A stretch of 64,000 bases of DNA, taken from assembly GCA_023053545.1 (NCBI GenBank), contig JAKZAN010000006.1:11663412-11727411 (forward strand), written 5' to 3'. The number at the start of each line of letters is the position of its first letter. The stretch's first letter is position 1. The translations under genes were made by a program, and so were the position numbers. This stretch comes from Lepidurus packardi. Lineage: Eukaryota > Arthropoda > Branchiopoda > Notostraca > Triopsidae. This document shows positions 11,376 through 24,734 of the stretch, one piece after another. The notes beneath the pieces are model-generated. The model ran no database searches. It was given only the letters and a program-made list of their open reading frames with translations, and was not told the origin of the DNA.

Positions 11376-12480
11376 TTTAAGGGTATACCCTACTGATTGC
11401 TAAAAAGCATGCGGTTTCGCTGTTATTATTTACTGTTAGGTAATCGAAAGGCCTTGGCATGCGATATCGATTTCTAAATTCGATGTCAATATCGGGAACT
11501 GATGTTCCTTCCGATGTGATCCTTTCTGTTCCTGCGCTGCGCATCTAAGTGTTGAGTTTGTTGACGTCTTCAACGTTTTTTCCTTCACCTATTAGACCTA
11601 TATTGTTTTCTGGTAAGTTTGCTAAGTGGGAATGAGTCTATCCTTAACTTTGTGTTTAGTTTATCTATAAATTCTTCACATTAGACTTTGCATCCTTTTG
11701 TATTCCGGAAGGGCTAAACCGGTAAACTTGACTTGCTGTAACTTGTTCTCCAGATTCAGGGCCGCCAACTTGCCAGCTGTTTTGGCCTTGTTATGGCGGT
11801 TTTGGCTTTGTACTTTAGCATAGCCCGTACATTTCTATTTAACTGTATTTGGCTATATCCATGACCTGTTTTCTATGCTTCTACAAAAAGTAGTGCCGTC
11901 CAAACAATATTTGAATTTAATTAATTAATTTTCCAAGAGTCAGAGGTTGTTAGGGAAAGTGCCTGAAGCGTAAAACAACTATCACGTAATATTGTTCAAC
12001 TGTCGGCATACTTCAAATATTTTTAAATTATTATTAACTATCCTCTCTTCTAAACATGCCTTTTATTGTTTCAGATCGGTCCTGCCATTGTCCTGTTGGA
12101 TCCTGTACATACATCTAGAGTTCACCCTATATCCCTTGCACAGAAACTAAACTCGGTAACCTGGTGTTTGTTATCATTTCCGAGTGTTTTGGGAAATTCG
12201 TGTGATTTTGCGTATTGCGGCCTCCAATACCCGAGTCAGAAAAACTGCCATATCCCCTAAACTTGACCAACTTCATGAACTTGGTGTTTTTCTCTTCTGT
12301 TACCTGGAAAGACGGTGCGAACTTAAAAGATACTGTAATTTCGACTGTCGAGATATCGCCAGTAAATTGTGCTTGTCAAAGGTTGAAATCTTCCCCAAAA
12401 CTCAAATTAGTCATCCCCAGTGTATTTTGTTTGTTTGTCACGTGATTGGAAACTTCGCTCCGAATCTCCCATCAAATCCC
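11376..12480. promoter_or_regulatory. Divergent intergenic region between NFU1 and 4E-T
   Basis: A 1.1-kb segment between two start codons that point away from each other. It should contain both promoters and 5' untranslated exons. No TATA box stood out. A frame open from 12184 runs into the proposed 4E-T start, but it has no recognisable content upstream of 12481. Confidence 0.45.
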
Positions 12481-15400
12481 ATGGCTACCGATGTGATTCC
12501 AGTCCCCCCCTTGGCTTCAGACTTAAGTAACACATTGCCTTGCTCAAGAATGGATTATACCATAATATTTTTTTTCTGCTTTAGTAGGTTTGCTTACTAA
12601 TGAAGCTTTGGAGCAAGAAGATTCCGGTTCTTTGAAGCCCCAAACCCTCAAACTTCCCCAAATGCCCGACCATTCGTATTCACGAGTAAATTGATTCTTT
12701 TAATTTATTTTCTACTACTCATTTTCCTTTTTTCTTACATTTACACTCATTTCGCTCTGTTCTCGATGTGGTTTGAACACTTTTTAATCTCCAATCTTAT
12801 CTTTTTAGGTAGTAATGATGAAGTTGAAAGAACATCCTAGTAGCAAAACTCGTCCTGGTTGCTTAGATCTGGCGTATTTTACTTCCAAGGGGAAAAGCCC
12901 AAGCATGTGGGATCCTGAACATTGGCACGCTTCTTCCAAAGCTGGTGATAAGTATGAAAAGGAAACTGAGAAGGTAAAACTGGGTATAGTGCCTGTGAGG
13001 CTTCCTACTACTTTTTCTGAATGGTTGGTTTAACTCAAATTTTTGTTTTCTGTGTGCGTTACTAGCGCGGTTACAAGAACGATAAGGCCAAAGACGAGGA
13101 GAGCAAAGTAGACGAGTTCATTTTAACGCCGCAGCGACGTTCGTTCGTGTCAGGATGTCACGTGGCCTTGCCGTTGGCTCCGCCCACCCCTCCTATCGCT
13201 GTTGTGGCAGCTCCAGTAGAGAAAGAAGTGCGTGGAAGCGGAGTAGGGGTTGGGGCTGGTGTGGGGAGGAGGGTGGGAAGTGGGAGGGTCGGCCAAGATA
13301 GAGAGAATGGACGGCGCGAGTGGCCGGAACGAGCCAATAATGATCGTAATGGGCAGGTGGAGCGCGAGCGTACTGACAGAGGCCGGGGCACTCGTGATTT
13401 TGAAGATCGTCGTTTCCAAAGGGATGATAGGTGCAGATTTTCAGAACTTTATTCGTGTGAGGGAGTGACTTAATTTTTCCTTTTTTGGGTTTTGCGAATT
13501 TTCTCGTAGGAGTGATCGGCGGTTTAATAGAGATGAGTTTCAGCGATATGATCGCAATCATGGGCGTCGGAACCATCACCAGGAGGAAGAGCCTGAATGG
13601 TTTTCAGGAGGACCCGTGTCGCAGTCAGATACGATCGAGTTAAAGGGGTTTGATGAGGAAGATAAGAGGAAGAAAGGGAGGAATGAAAAGGAGAAAGAGA
13701 AAGATAAGACCACGCCCACGCCGCATCCGCCGCAGGTGGTGGTGGAGGAAAGCAGTCACGAGTCACAACCTGTTGCTCCGTTAACCAACGGGAAACACTC
13801 AAGACCACCGAGTCAAGCGGAGCCAGGCCTTCCGTCCCCACCGCCACCTAATGGAGATCACAGTACAGGGGATTTTAACATGGAGGATATTTTGAAGATG
13901 GAAATTCCATTGGTAAGATGTTCTTTTCATTTTTGGAAGGGAAAATTTCAAAACTCATGTTCACCCTTGTGAACTAATAGCATATGGTTTGTTAAAGGCT
14001 AATAAGTACGTGTTTAGGGGGAGGACGTGTTGGAAGTGTGCAGCAAAAGTTCGCGGTTTAGTCAGTGGTTCGGTCGGCAAGAAGAACGCCAAAGTCCCAC
14101 AGATCTGTTGCAGCAATTGGGTTTACGTCAGCGTAAGTGTGCCTTCAAATTTTGCACGTTTTGGGGGGCAGTTTTTCACCGTACATTCGGCGTGTCTCTA
14201 AGAGAATTTTCTTAATTTGAATATGGGAAAATTACGTAAGAAATTTTTCGCATTACTAGTGCGAACTTCTGACAAGGCTTGTTGACGCTTGACATGAGTA
14301 GCATGATCGTTGATTTGCAGTTACTTTCAAATACCTGAATATCTAAGTCAGACTAGAGAATCCGATAAAGTATCGAAATTGACGAGATGTGTACAGTATA
14401 TGCCGCGTATTGTGAACACGTTTGTCAAGTTAATATCGATTCTATTAGGTGGAGGTTCTAAAAACCAAAAATCGCTTACTGGCTTGTTTAAACCAAAAAA
14501 CCAAAGCATCGTCTACTTTTTGCCACTTTCCAACGTTTCCTTTTTCAAGATTCACTATACCCACTATTGTTTATTTCATAACGATTTTTCAACAATTTTG
14601 ATAGAGATGATTGAGGAATTCCTAATTTAACGGTCGCTTCCGTTTGTGGCAAATCTTCTAAATTTAACTTGTCGTAAGTTTCAATGAGCCGCAACTTCTC
14701 TTTTACATTTAAATCAACTCATTTCTTTTTCGTCGACATTTTTGTATAACCACGCGTCTAAAACACAACCAACACTGTGATTTTGAAGCCAAGTCCAACC
14801 CTTAGGTGATGTTCTCAACACGAAGTCCTTTCTAATTTTTCCCAGGCAATCAAAGGAGCTAGTCATTCAATTGAATAACCTGCTCATTTAATTGACTGGA
14901 GAGTTTGAAAAGGATTTCCCTAAGCGTAGTAGTAGGCTGTAAATGACAGGATTGGTCGAAACGACGTAAGAGCAATGTCATTTGGTCAATATGCAAAGTC
15001 CATGTAGCAATCACTACTGTAGTTTCGTTACTGTACACGTGAAGATTCTTTTCAATTTGATTCCAATATCCGAAAGTATGGTTCTAATAACCGATTGAAA
15101 TACTATGAATTTGGATCATTTCGAGTCTGTCCTTTAAAATTGTATTACATAAAGCGGGTGATTTTAGTAGCCAGTTATCACAATAAGCAGCATTTACTGT
15201 AGTCTACTTTCGAAGACCTGAAACATGTAAGTCAATTTGGAGAATCCGTTAAACTATTGAAATTGTGGAAACGTGATTTTTTTAATGAGCGATCCACTTT
15301 CCGATTATTTTTTTTATATAAAGTTTGACGGTCAAGCTTGGGAAATTCATATCTCACAAGCTTATGCTTCATTTTTTCGTGAGAATTTGGCGTATGCAGA

Positions 15401-18283
15401 AGGTGAGCATTTCCGGGTTTTGATACTTACGAATTATAAGATTTATTTGCTTCAGTTAATATAATTATTTGCTTGGAATTCGATTGAATACCCGTGTAGT
15501 TTTGTGAAAATCTTTTCGAAAGTTGACACTTGTATTCACGTTTGTTTTAAAAAGAAGTGAAGTTAGTGGCATTTGAATTCTTTTTCCCCATACGTTATCG
15601 AACGTACAAAGGAGGCTTTGAGGATTGCTCGTGCCTGTTTGTACAGCCTTTTATTTACTTTTACTTGGTCGTGTTCTGTAGTTGGTAAGCTTTCAGCAGC
15701 CCCGTCACCCACGTCTACTGGAACTGAAGTGAATTTGCTGTCTTTACTGAGTCGCAATAAGCCGATTGTGGTACGAGCTGAACAATTGGAAGGAGACAAC
15801 ACCCCTTCTCCACCTGACATGGCTGCGTTTCAGCAACTCGTGGCTCAATTGGGCGGAAGGGATAAAAAGCCGCAATCGCAGGGTCATCAGCCTTCTATTC
15901 CTGTTCCACAGCCTCCCCAGCCGCCAGTGTCCTCCACGGATCCACGTGGGTTAGCTTTAATGCAGTTATTGGGGGCCAAAGTGAGCGCACCACCCGTGGT
16001 TGGTCCCGCCCATCCTGCGTTACGCCACGCTCCTACTGAGGAAGACATTTTAGCCGGACGGGTACAACCCTCTTGTCCCTTACCCCCTGCTCAAATTCTC
16101 CAGCAGCAACAACTCAATGCCTTGGCCAGTCAGCAGCTCCAGCAACGAGCCATGGCTCCGCCCCTTTTGTCGCCTACGTTGCAGCGACCTGAAGCTTTGG
16201 CGATGATTCGAGGTGAGAATTCGCTTTCTACTACTTTTTACTTGCAGTTTTTTGTAGACATACCGTCTTTGAGTACTTTTAATGATAGGTTGTATTTTGT
16301 TCAATTAATTTTGACGGGATAATTAAAAAGGAAAAGTTTATGCAATGTAGATTATAAGGCTTCCGTGTGCCATAGCTTATTGTTGCGAAAGAGTCACAGA
16401 TGGCACTGGTGTTTATTATTGTTTTGCATTAGAAAGCAGTGCATGTACTGTTTCCCGCTGTCAAAAGGGACACTTATGTGACACTTTTGAACAATGAATT
16501 TCCTTTTTTCAGCGAGTGGAGTAACCGTTAACCTAAGCTAGCCTGTCTTAACCTTACCTAAGCTAGCCTAAGCTAACCTAACCTAATGCATTTCCAATCC
16601 AACTACCAAGTTTTAACACGAGTAACACCCGTTTGTCATTCTCCTCCCGGAGAACGTTTTGTAATAATATGACACAAGCAGTGTCAATTTTACCTCGGGG
16701 TTTTGAAACGGGAGAGCCTGTTGGAATATGCGGGTCTGTCATCAGTGCCATCTTTTGACAAGAATGATCAACTATTTGCAGTATACGGTGGCCTTACATG
16801 TGCTGGTTTAACGAAAAGTTGTTCTGAAACTCCCCATGCGAACCGCCTATACCGAGCTAAGATATACAGGAGCCTTAATGGCAATTAAAACGATTTTTTG
16901 AAACTAGAGTTTGCAAGTAAATTGAATTGAAAACATAAACGCTCACAAAAGCCTCTAGGGAGATGTTTTCAAAAGACACTAACTAATAACGAAGTAGTTG
17001 GAAGATGAACTGTAGAGGTGTTTCAGTATTAAGTATGTATTTCTGTATATTTCAGCTGTCCAGAATGGAGAAGTCAGTCGTCAGCAGCTGTACCACCAAC
17101 TTCAGCAAGCTGCGTTGATGAGGCAACGCGCTCCGGCACCTGACCCAGCTCTCTCGTACCTGTTTTTTCAAAACGCCTTAGAAGAACAAGCCAAGCAGCA
17201 GCAGCAACTACAACTGCAGGCGCAAATGCCTGTCCAACCTGCTCGGATCGCCATGGCTTTCACGCCTACTTCTGTCATTCGCAAAATGACTGCTGACAAG
17301 GATGTCAAACAACGCCACCATGGTAAGATCGTAATGTCCTCTTCATAACAAGCGTATTTTTCTTTCATAGTTCTCTAATTCTGGGTAACTTATACTTAGA
17401 AGATGGAATTGAATGGGGTTCTTGGCGTTTAATTACCATTAACCGAACTCTGACTAGTTTAAGTGCTGCTTTATTTATTATACATTATGCACATTATAAA
17501 TATTAGAAAACCTGCGCCTTCGTTTAAGATAAAAAAAGAAATCTTCTTTTAGCATCCGGAGCCAGCACGCCTGACGTCACCGCTGAGCGCAAGAACAATA
17601 GCACGCCTCCACTGGCTCATCACAGTGCGGAGCCTTCCAGCAAGCCTAGCAAACCTGTGGGTCAACCGACGGGCCGAACCGCTTCTCAAATGGCCAATTT
17701 CGTCCCGCCGCAAGCGCAAGGCCCTACTATGCTGCAGCAGCAACAGCACCAACAGCAACAACGTTCAGTTACCAAACAAGAACCCGCGCAAGGAGGCAAT
17801 AATTTCACGGATGTAGCAGCGTTGCTCTTGGAGCAGCAGCAACAGCACCAAATGCTCGCAGCAGCCATGTCCGCTGCAGCAGCAGCAGCAGCTGCATATC
17901 CTCAGCCCCGGGGAATGGCAGCAAGCACGCAGTCTTCTCATGGAAACCTGTTTCGACAAGCCCCGCCTCCTACTTATATTCGTCCCCCACCCTTTTCGAA
18001 TGTGCCACCCATGTATTTACCCCCGCAAGCCCCGCCCCCTGGCGTTTTATCCCAGCAACAACGAGCAGCCAACGCCCAACTGCAGCAACTCTTACGTCAG
18101 CATAGCGTGGGCACTGCGCGCGCAGGATTAGGAGGAGGAAACGATTTGTCGCGTTGGTTCACCCCTGAGCTGCTTTCCGCGGGAGGAGTCGGGGGTGTGG
18201 CCCATGGACGGCAAGGGCTATCGGGCCACAAAGTTCTCAGCTTGGAAGAGTTGGAAAGGCAACAGGCTGCCATGCCGCATTGA
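12481..18283 (+). CDS. EIF4ENIF1: eIF4E transporter (4E-T)
   Basis: Nine exons join in phase: 12481-12526, 12588-12685, 12809-12973, 13066-13430, 13510-13912, 14018-14132, 15682-16212, 17056-17322, 17553-18283, giving 906 residues. 4E-T shuttles eIF4E, represses translation and supports P-bodies. Matches to the family, in order: an eIF4E-binding motif Y46-S-R-V-V-M-M with M where L is usual; KTRPGCLDL and WDPEHWHAS; ILTPQRRSF; EPEWFS..GP.SQSDTIEL (about residue 250); SRFSQWFGR; NLLSLLSRN; the diagnostic FTPTSVIRKM (about 643-652); and a C-terminal WF....LSLEELER. Long Gln and Ala runs fill exons 8-9. The first exon is the least certain: the start ATG (ATCCCATGG) fits in phase but has no homology support. 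The exon 2 acceptor TTTAGTAG could be used at either AG. Confidence 0.92.
14310..15205 (-). pseudogene. Decayed pogo/Tigger transposase in 4E-T intron 6
   Basis: On the minus strand a sequence matching the 5' region of the 10.1-10.8 kb element runs from about 15205 to 14870. It is followed by the start of a transposase near 14740. MSTKKK is followed by a stop, then VDLNVKEKLRLIETYD, LPQTEATVKLGIPQSSLSK and, after frame changes, VDDALVFWFKQA. These are the N-terminal helix-turn-helix and CENP-B-type region of pogo/Tigger transposases. A stop and at least one frameshift make it inactive, and the catalytic domain and 3' inverted repeat are missing. Near-duplicate 60-70 bp segments at about 14323 and 15207 suggest a second, nested or adjacent fragment. 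Confidence 0.8.
16530..16590. repeat. Short CCTAA/CCTAAGCTAG repeats
   Basis: In 4E-T intron 7, degenerate repeats such as CTAACCTAACCTAA resemble the arthropod telomere unit CCTAA. The tract is too short and irregular to be more than a possible interstitial remnant. Confidence 0.5.
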
Positions 18284-19580
18284 AGCTACAAAAAATATGT
18301 AAAAAAAGAAGTCTTGAATTCGTTGACCTGATTTCCTTACCGCAAATGTGCCGCGGAGGGGTAAAAAAGAAACAGTTTTGGGGAAGCTTTATTAACGGTT
18401 ATTTGATAAGGGTTTCCGAAGTGTCGTCTTGAGAAGAAGAAACAAGTGTCGTTTTGAGAAGAAGAAAACTCGAAAAGTCAAGATTTTGGTGGGACAGTTT
18501 AAGACTTGATTTTTTTTTTTGCGTCTTCTGCGGATGTGACCGCATCTTTTTTTCTCTTCCATTTCGTTCCATGCTTATCTGTACTTCTTTTTCCATTGTT
18601 TTTTTCCAGTTGGGAGGGAGGTGGGAGAATGGGGTACAAGATTCTCATTTTTGAGGAAAGGAAACAAGGAGTGACTCTCAGTATTAAGCAAGTGGAGCGT
18701 TCTGGTGGTTAAATTAGCGAGTAGATTAAGAATGTTGATATGTTCTTTTCCGATATTTGTTCTAGTGTATCCGGATATGTTTTGCGGTCTTTTTGCTTTA
18801 TGCTTTATGAGTTCCTGGAGAATTTAAAAAGGTTTGTAATTTTTGGTTCAGTTTCTAGCTCTCCCAGTTCGAACAAATGCCCAGGGTAAAAAATGACTTG
18901 TGAAAAGAAAATTTTATTTTTCTTAGTTTCGTTTTCGTAACTGATATGTAGGGTCTTTTTTTTTTGGGTGTCGGGGTTCTGTAAGACTGGGACGCCTGGC
19001 AGGTCTTACATATTATCCATAAGTCGTTGTTTTCTCTTTTGGGAGGTGAAATGGAACGGGGAAATCCAAACAAAAGGGGCAATACACATGCCTAAGCAAG
19101 ATATCGAGTGACTTAATTTCGTAGGGTTGCCTAAAAGTTAAAGTTTAGGTTGTGGTTCTATTCGTAGTCCATTTTGAGAACCTCATTCATTCTTAGTAAT
19201 GAATGTAGGCTATCCACTCCAGAAGGATTTCATTGTTGTTGTCCATAGGAGTGCTTTTCTATGCTGAGTTGGGCAGAAGTAGACCAATTTCATGGAATTG
19301 CAGTAAGGGCGAAATTCTTATGCCCTAACATCGGAAAATGGTTCGTAATGCCCAAGCTACTAAAAAGCTGTTAATTTCTTATTACTTTCTTAATCGTCTC
19401 GAAAGAAAAGAAAGATCATGCCCATACAATTCTAAATTAAAATCCAATGTCTCCCGCCCTTAACGGGACGACCGTGTCTAACCTCCTCTACCCCGCAACC
19501 CCCCAAAAAAATTCGACTCGCTGTTTTAGATGAACAGGAAGTTTTTATTTTAGTATCTATTCCGTTGTAATGATTTAGAG
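18284..19580. other. Intergenic between convergent genes
   Basis: Between the 4E-T stop (+) and the stop of the next gene (-). It probably contains both 3' untranslated regions. T-rich runs occur near 18500-18620 and 18950-18970. No coding frame is supported. Confidence 0.6.
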
Positions 19581-22500
19581 TTAGGTTCGGTGCAGAAACA
19601 ACAAAAGCTCGTGCAGCGCAGAGTTAATCTGCAGTGACTCTAACGTAATAGGTAAATCCGAGAAATCCGCTTGTTCCAAGTCATCCTTACGGGTTTCTTC
19701 GTGAGCTGAAGTCCTTTCTGCCACTGCCGCTAAACCCGCAAACACGCCTTTACTCACCGATTCAAGTTCGTGGAGGTCTAAAAAAGTTTCCAGCAGTTTG
19801 TCTTGCTTTGCTGTCATTTCTGTCCCAGTAACTTCCCCCAAAGCCGTCAACAACTCCTTCATAAATTCAGAAATGTACCATATGTGTATATGAGTTTCGT
19901 TCACTATTAGCTTGCTTACGGATTTGGGTAAAAGCTCGCTCCTTTGGTGCCGTTGGAAAATTAGATCTACCAATCGTTGACGCGGGCGGGTCAATACCAC
20001 AAATTCTTCTAAATACTTAGCACTATCCATGCCTGGCAATAGTTTTCAGTTACCTAATCTCGATTCACTAAATTAATGTTTAATTTAGAAAGAATCACCT
20101 TCAATACTTCGCATGTCCATCGGCAGTTGGAATCGAGCTCCGTAAACCACCCCGAAACGAGGAATTCTGAGCCACTCGTCGGTCGCCAGTCCCCGGAAGC
20201 TCATGGGAGGCTCCTCTCCCTGCGGAATCATCGTAATCTTTTGACCTTGCAGCGCGGTTTCGCGTGCCATTCGTAGCGCTGTTTCGAGCTTCTTCAAGCC
20301 CTATTTGACGTAATGGTTAGTATTTCTTAATCTTCGGGAAATCGTACATGATGGTTTAAAAGTTACCTCAGGCGTTAAGAAATCTTCATTTTCAACCGTT
20401 TCGAAGACGTTCATGGACTCGGGTTTGCTAATTACGAGAGGTTCTTCTTCTCGGAAAACGTCCGCAATGCCCAGATCGTCTTCAACTAGTTCGACAGTTT
20501 TTTTCTGAGCGAAAACAAGGAAAAGAATTCATATCTTTTATTGATAATTCTGTTGTTTTCTTAGAATTCCTTGGAATTAATGTCTCTTACCGTTGGCTCT
20601 AAGAGAGTCCGTTCTTGGCTATTCTGTGGAGTCAGTCGCTTATTTTTCCTTCTTTTCCCAGTTGGTTGGGCGCGAGATGGCTCTGCCGGGGCCGAATTGG
20701 GGGCGGGCCGTACGTTACTAGAAATGGTAGACGCCCGCGCGAGGATTTTGGTGGGGGTGGCAGACTTTGGTGATGGTTTCGAAAAGATTGGCTGCGAAAG
20801 TGAGAAAGAAGAAGCATGTGGCTTTGCATTACTGGATCGGACCGAACTTTTAACCCTGAAAGTGACACGCTTTTTTTTCTTGCGCTTTTTTTCTGAAATT
20901 TCATGCGGTTCTACACTCAAAATTCCATTTGATTGAATTACTCCTGAACCCAAACTCTGAACTTGAGATCCGTTTGAAGATGTTGCTTGCTTGCCAAGTA
21001 GTTTGGATCTTTTCTTGCGAGTTTTGTGCAAGGAAACCGACTTATCGGTAGTACGCATGGGCAGGGACGAGTGGAGTTGGAAACCTTGCAGAAGAGGCAG
21101 AGGCTCTGCAGGCGTTTTAGGATCCCAGAGACGGAGAGGGAATTTTGACCTTTTTTTAGAGCGTGTTAGACGGTTGAGTTCGGAGAGTTGCGCGATTTGC
21201 GCAGGTTTGGGTGCCTCGGAGCTCCAGTAGAAATTATCTTCGGGTTCTAGCAAGTTTTGGTGTTTGTTTTTCGAGCGATGTTTCGCCATCGCGACTTCCG
21301 CGATGGTGAGATAACTTTTGTATAGAAAGGCACCAAAGGCCGAGCCTGGTTCGTGACGGGAATACTTCTCCAAGTTCACTTGAATCGTCGAAGGAATTGT
21401 TTCTGCTTTGAATTGAACCTCTTGTTTTGTTTCTATTACGGCTTCAGGCTCTTCTTTTGGAGGCTTGGGTGCAACTTCGATACGAAATAATGGCACTTCC
21501 GATAGGACTGATTCTGTATCCGATTCCCAGTGATTCTGCTGTGGATTTAAGCTTCTCCGGGCCTCCACGACGTGCTGCACATTTGACCATGATGCACTTG
21601 GTTTCACAGCTTTCGCTTTAGATGCATTTGTAAGGGTTTTACAATGTTTGGAGGTATGGGATTGAGCGAAAAACCTGGGTTTCACACCTTCGACCTGCAA
21701 CTCCATTTTCTGCGAAACGAGTGAGCAGACTTACGGACACCGGTGAGGTTAAGTACGTTAAAAGGCCACCGTATTTGGCTGTACGACGAGCAAAATCATG
21801 CATGATAAGGTAGTCATGGGGCGAAAGTTATTTGCTAAACGTCGGAAATGGTTAAAGTGCTTTTTTAGCTTATTGGGAGAAAAAAACGAACTTACTTCTT
21901 TTTCAAAAGACAGTTGAGGGGCAAGTCGAGGACGAGGTTTGCGGAGTGGAGTACTTCTAATCTTGGTTCCGGGTCCAACTTCCGTTGACGTCAACTCATA
22001 CAGTGGTTGACCAAGTTTGGGATTCAATTTGGCCTAAAGCAAACATAAGGTCGGACACCATGTTTCTTCCCCTTTTAAAATTATAGTGCGTGAGAAAACA
22101 TTACGTCATGTAGGTCATCGTCATGAGTTTTGGCTGTAGTAAAGCTGAACCCATCAGAACTACGGCAGCGACGGCGGAGATCGAGAACAATCCGTCTCCT
22201 GTCGCGGAGATTATCTGGGAAAGCATCTGGTGTTATGCATCTTCTTAGTAAGAACGCCAACGAACGACTCGATCTACCCGAATCGAAAATGGTCGAATTT
22301 AAAATTTGAAGGCTGCTTGAAGAAAGATAACTTTACCTAGTAGCTAGGGCTGAAGAGGCTCGTGAATCTTGGTAGGGGTTCAAGTTAGAATTCATGGGTT
22401 GAAAGCGGGATTGCGCAGGCCAATGCAAGTTACTGAGAAACTCCCGACGTGGGGAACCTTCGTCATCATCTTCGTTCGGTTTAGTTAGGAAAGATGAGTC

Positions 22501-22665
22501 GGGCTTGGTTTTCCATAAGATGTCTTTTTGTTCGGGATCTCGGGGATGGTTACAAAGAACCGAGCAGCCATAAGGATAAGGGTTTTTTACATTGGACCAT
22601 GGACGAAGGATTCGAGGCGCTGGGTTTACAATTAACATATCTTGTACCGATAAGCTCACTTTTCG
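19581..22665 (-). CDS. Unrecognised basic, largely disordered protein
   Basis: Seven exons join in phase: 22665-22337, 22198-22105, 22033-21896, 21709-20591, 20504-20367, 20300-20099, 20032-19581. That is about 774 residues, and the true N-terminus is not included. I do not recognise the family. The central exon is rich in Ser, Lys and Arg with several KKRKK-type clusters (likely nuclear signals) and RVTFRVKS-like patches. The last three exons look folded: an acidic segment, then GLKKLETALRMARE, WLRIPRFGVVYGARFQLP, RSIEGMDSAKYLEE and a helical C-terminus. This well-ordered C-terminal block is the best probe for homologs. A possible 5' end is an ATG at 24191 (exon 24191-24116) and an exon near 23710-23661 that fits the phase, but neither has independent support. 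The gene is convergent with 4E-T and divergent from the zinc-finger gene. Confidence 0.75.
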
Positions 22666-24734
22666 CTGGAAAACACAACAAGATTGGGTATTAAAGGGAT
22701 TTTTAAAAAGAGTTTTTAAATTTACTTGTGGCATGATAAGCGTATCAGAGAAACAGCTTTGGGGGCAGTTCTTGTTCTTTCAGTGATATTTTGAGTTATT
22801 GATCCAACACAGGCCGTTCAATCTGGTTCGCCGCATAGACTAGTAAATAACTATAGCAATGCTTCGAAAGCGGATTAAGAGCATTATATTTCAGATTTTC
22901 ATTCATAGATGTTATAGACACATATTCTTAGTAGGAATGAAATTCTTTATTAGCGACAAGCCGAACATTTTGTTTTAAATTTTAAGTTTAGTAGCAAGGA
23001 ACTAGTTCACAATTATTGTCATTCGTTGTTTGAAGATCGCAGTTCGCAGTTTAAGATGGTCTACGTGGTTGCGTGATTAGACAGTGACATTTCCGACCAA
23101 ATTTGGGAAAGAAATGCGTCCAGGCAAGTATGGCAGTGAATAATGTGTAAAGTTGTTGTTTATAACATGACTGTATTATGTATAGAGTACTAAGTGCCTC
23201 GACCTTTGTATTCCATTTAGGATTTACAAAAGAAAACAAAACCCAAAATTTCTTGACTTTCATTTATGGGATGGTAGGAATCGCGCTCAAGAAAACGTTG
23301 CCAGCGGTCTTATTATGGGAAAGGAGGCATTTATTTGTCATTTTTCACAACCCAAATACACCTTTTACCAGAGCGCAAAGTTGCTGTTTTTTCAAGTGTA
23401 ATTATCATTGACCAGATCTTCATAAAACTCAAAACATAACCAACACAACTGCTACATGTCCTGTACCTACCCAACGGAATCAAAACCGCAAATATAAACA
23501 GACTACACGAAAAGGGCTATAGTAGCACCAAGAATTATGTTTTTCTTCAATAGAAACGCCCAGAACTTCACTTTCCGCTCATAGTGTTTCTAAAAAGAGC
23601 CAATGCAAATGAGGACTGCATCAGTTTGTTAGACGTCACGCAATTAAGGGACAAAAGCTATTTACCTGGCAGAAACATTTGCAGCTCAGACTAGCCGCCA
23701 ATGTTAATGAAAACACTAAGACTTAGAAAATAGTTAAATCACATTGAAACCTCCAAGACAGTACAAACTGCTTCTACAAACGTGTTTTTGTATATTGTAT
23801 TGTAAAAGTAGTTTGCAAACAACCTTCATTCCTTTCTTACCTTCCCTATGCATATAGGCAGGCAGTCTCTAATGACAAAGATGCAGTCAATATTGACCTC
23901 TTCTGGCAACTTTTTTTTTACTGTCAGTTGATTGTATACCGGTATCCATTCCAGTGAATATAACTTCTTCCCTGTTTAACTTACGAAAAAGTAGTCTGTT
24001 GATTTTTTGAAGGTGTAATTTCATGCAATGATCAGCGTAACTTACGTGAGTAAATGTGCCAGGGTTAGATAGTGCAAAGTGCAACCTTTTAGTGGGAGAA
24101 AACAAGGTAACTTACGTGCGGTATGATGCCTACTGGGCGTAGCTAAGGGAGGCTGCCGCTGTGTCCCATTCGTCCGAGACCCCGCCGCCATATTTGTTCT
24201 ATCGTTGATGTAAGTAAAAAAGAAGGGGTAAAACACTGCAACAGCGTATTTCGAGGAAAATGACCTGAATTTTTACCCTTGCGCATCCAATTTCCTGTGA
24301 TTTCGGTAGCCAGTTGGATGTTCTTTCTATAGACTATTGAAAAAGGTGATAGATTACCAACTTAACGGAGATATAGGCCCTCAAATGTGTTTTGTGGTAA
24401 AAGGGACTCCAGTTTGGTGCTGTTCTTGACGTTGTTCAGCCAGTCCCTTGTAGCTAAGGGGATTTCATTGTAGAGGGTCTGTCGCCTTACCCATCGTCAG
24501 CTATTCCATGGGATGCAAAATGATTTTCATTATTACCAGGGAAACAAATTTGTCTCCAGAATATCTCGAGTGGGTCTAAATTGAACACGCTAAACTGAAG
24601 CAGACACGGAAGAGCCAGTCAGAGGGAGGGTAAGCCGAGAAGGTGAGGAAATTTAAATAGACTCGAATTTTTCTTCTTTTTTTGTATTTGTAAAGAATTT
24701 GTAAAGAATTTTTTTTTCTCTCTTAGAAAGGAAA
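22666..24734. other. Region between the unrecognised gene and the zinc-finger gene
   Basis: It probably holds the 5' exon(s) of the minus-strand gene (candidate ATG at 24191) and a shared divergent promoter region up to 24735. Three GTAAGT donor-like sites occur on the minus strand near 24115, 24052 and 23989. No other gene is supported. Confidence 0.45.

Noticed and set aside
12066..12480. Open frame running into the 4E-T start
   Set aside because: It has no ATG that gives a family-like N-terminus and is Cys/Leu-rich without a domain. The ATG at 12481 gives a phase-consistent first exon.
13150..13847. Long minus-strand frames opposite 4E-T exons 4-5
   Set aside because: They are shadows of the low-complexity Arg/Gly/Pro coding sequence on the plus strand.
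16530..16590. Telomere sequence
   Set aside because: Only a few irregular CCTAA units lie inside an intron, so a true telomere or large interstitial tract is not supported.
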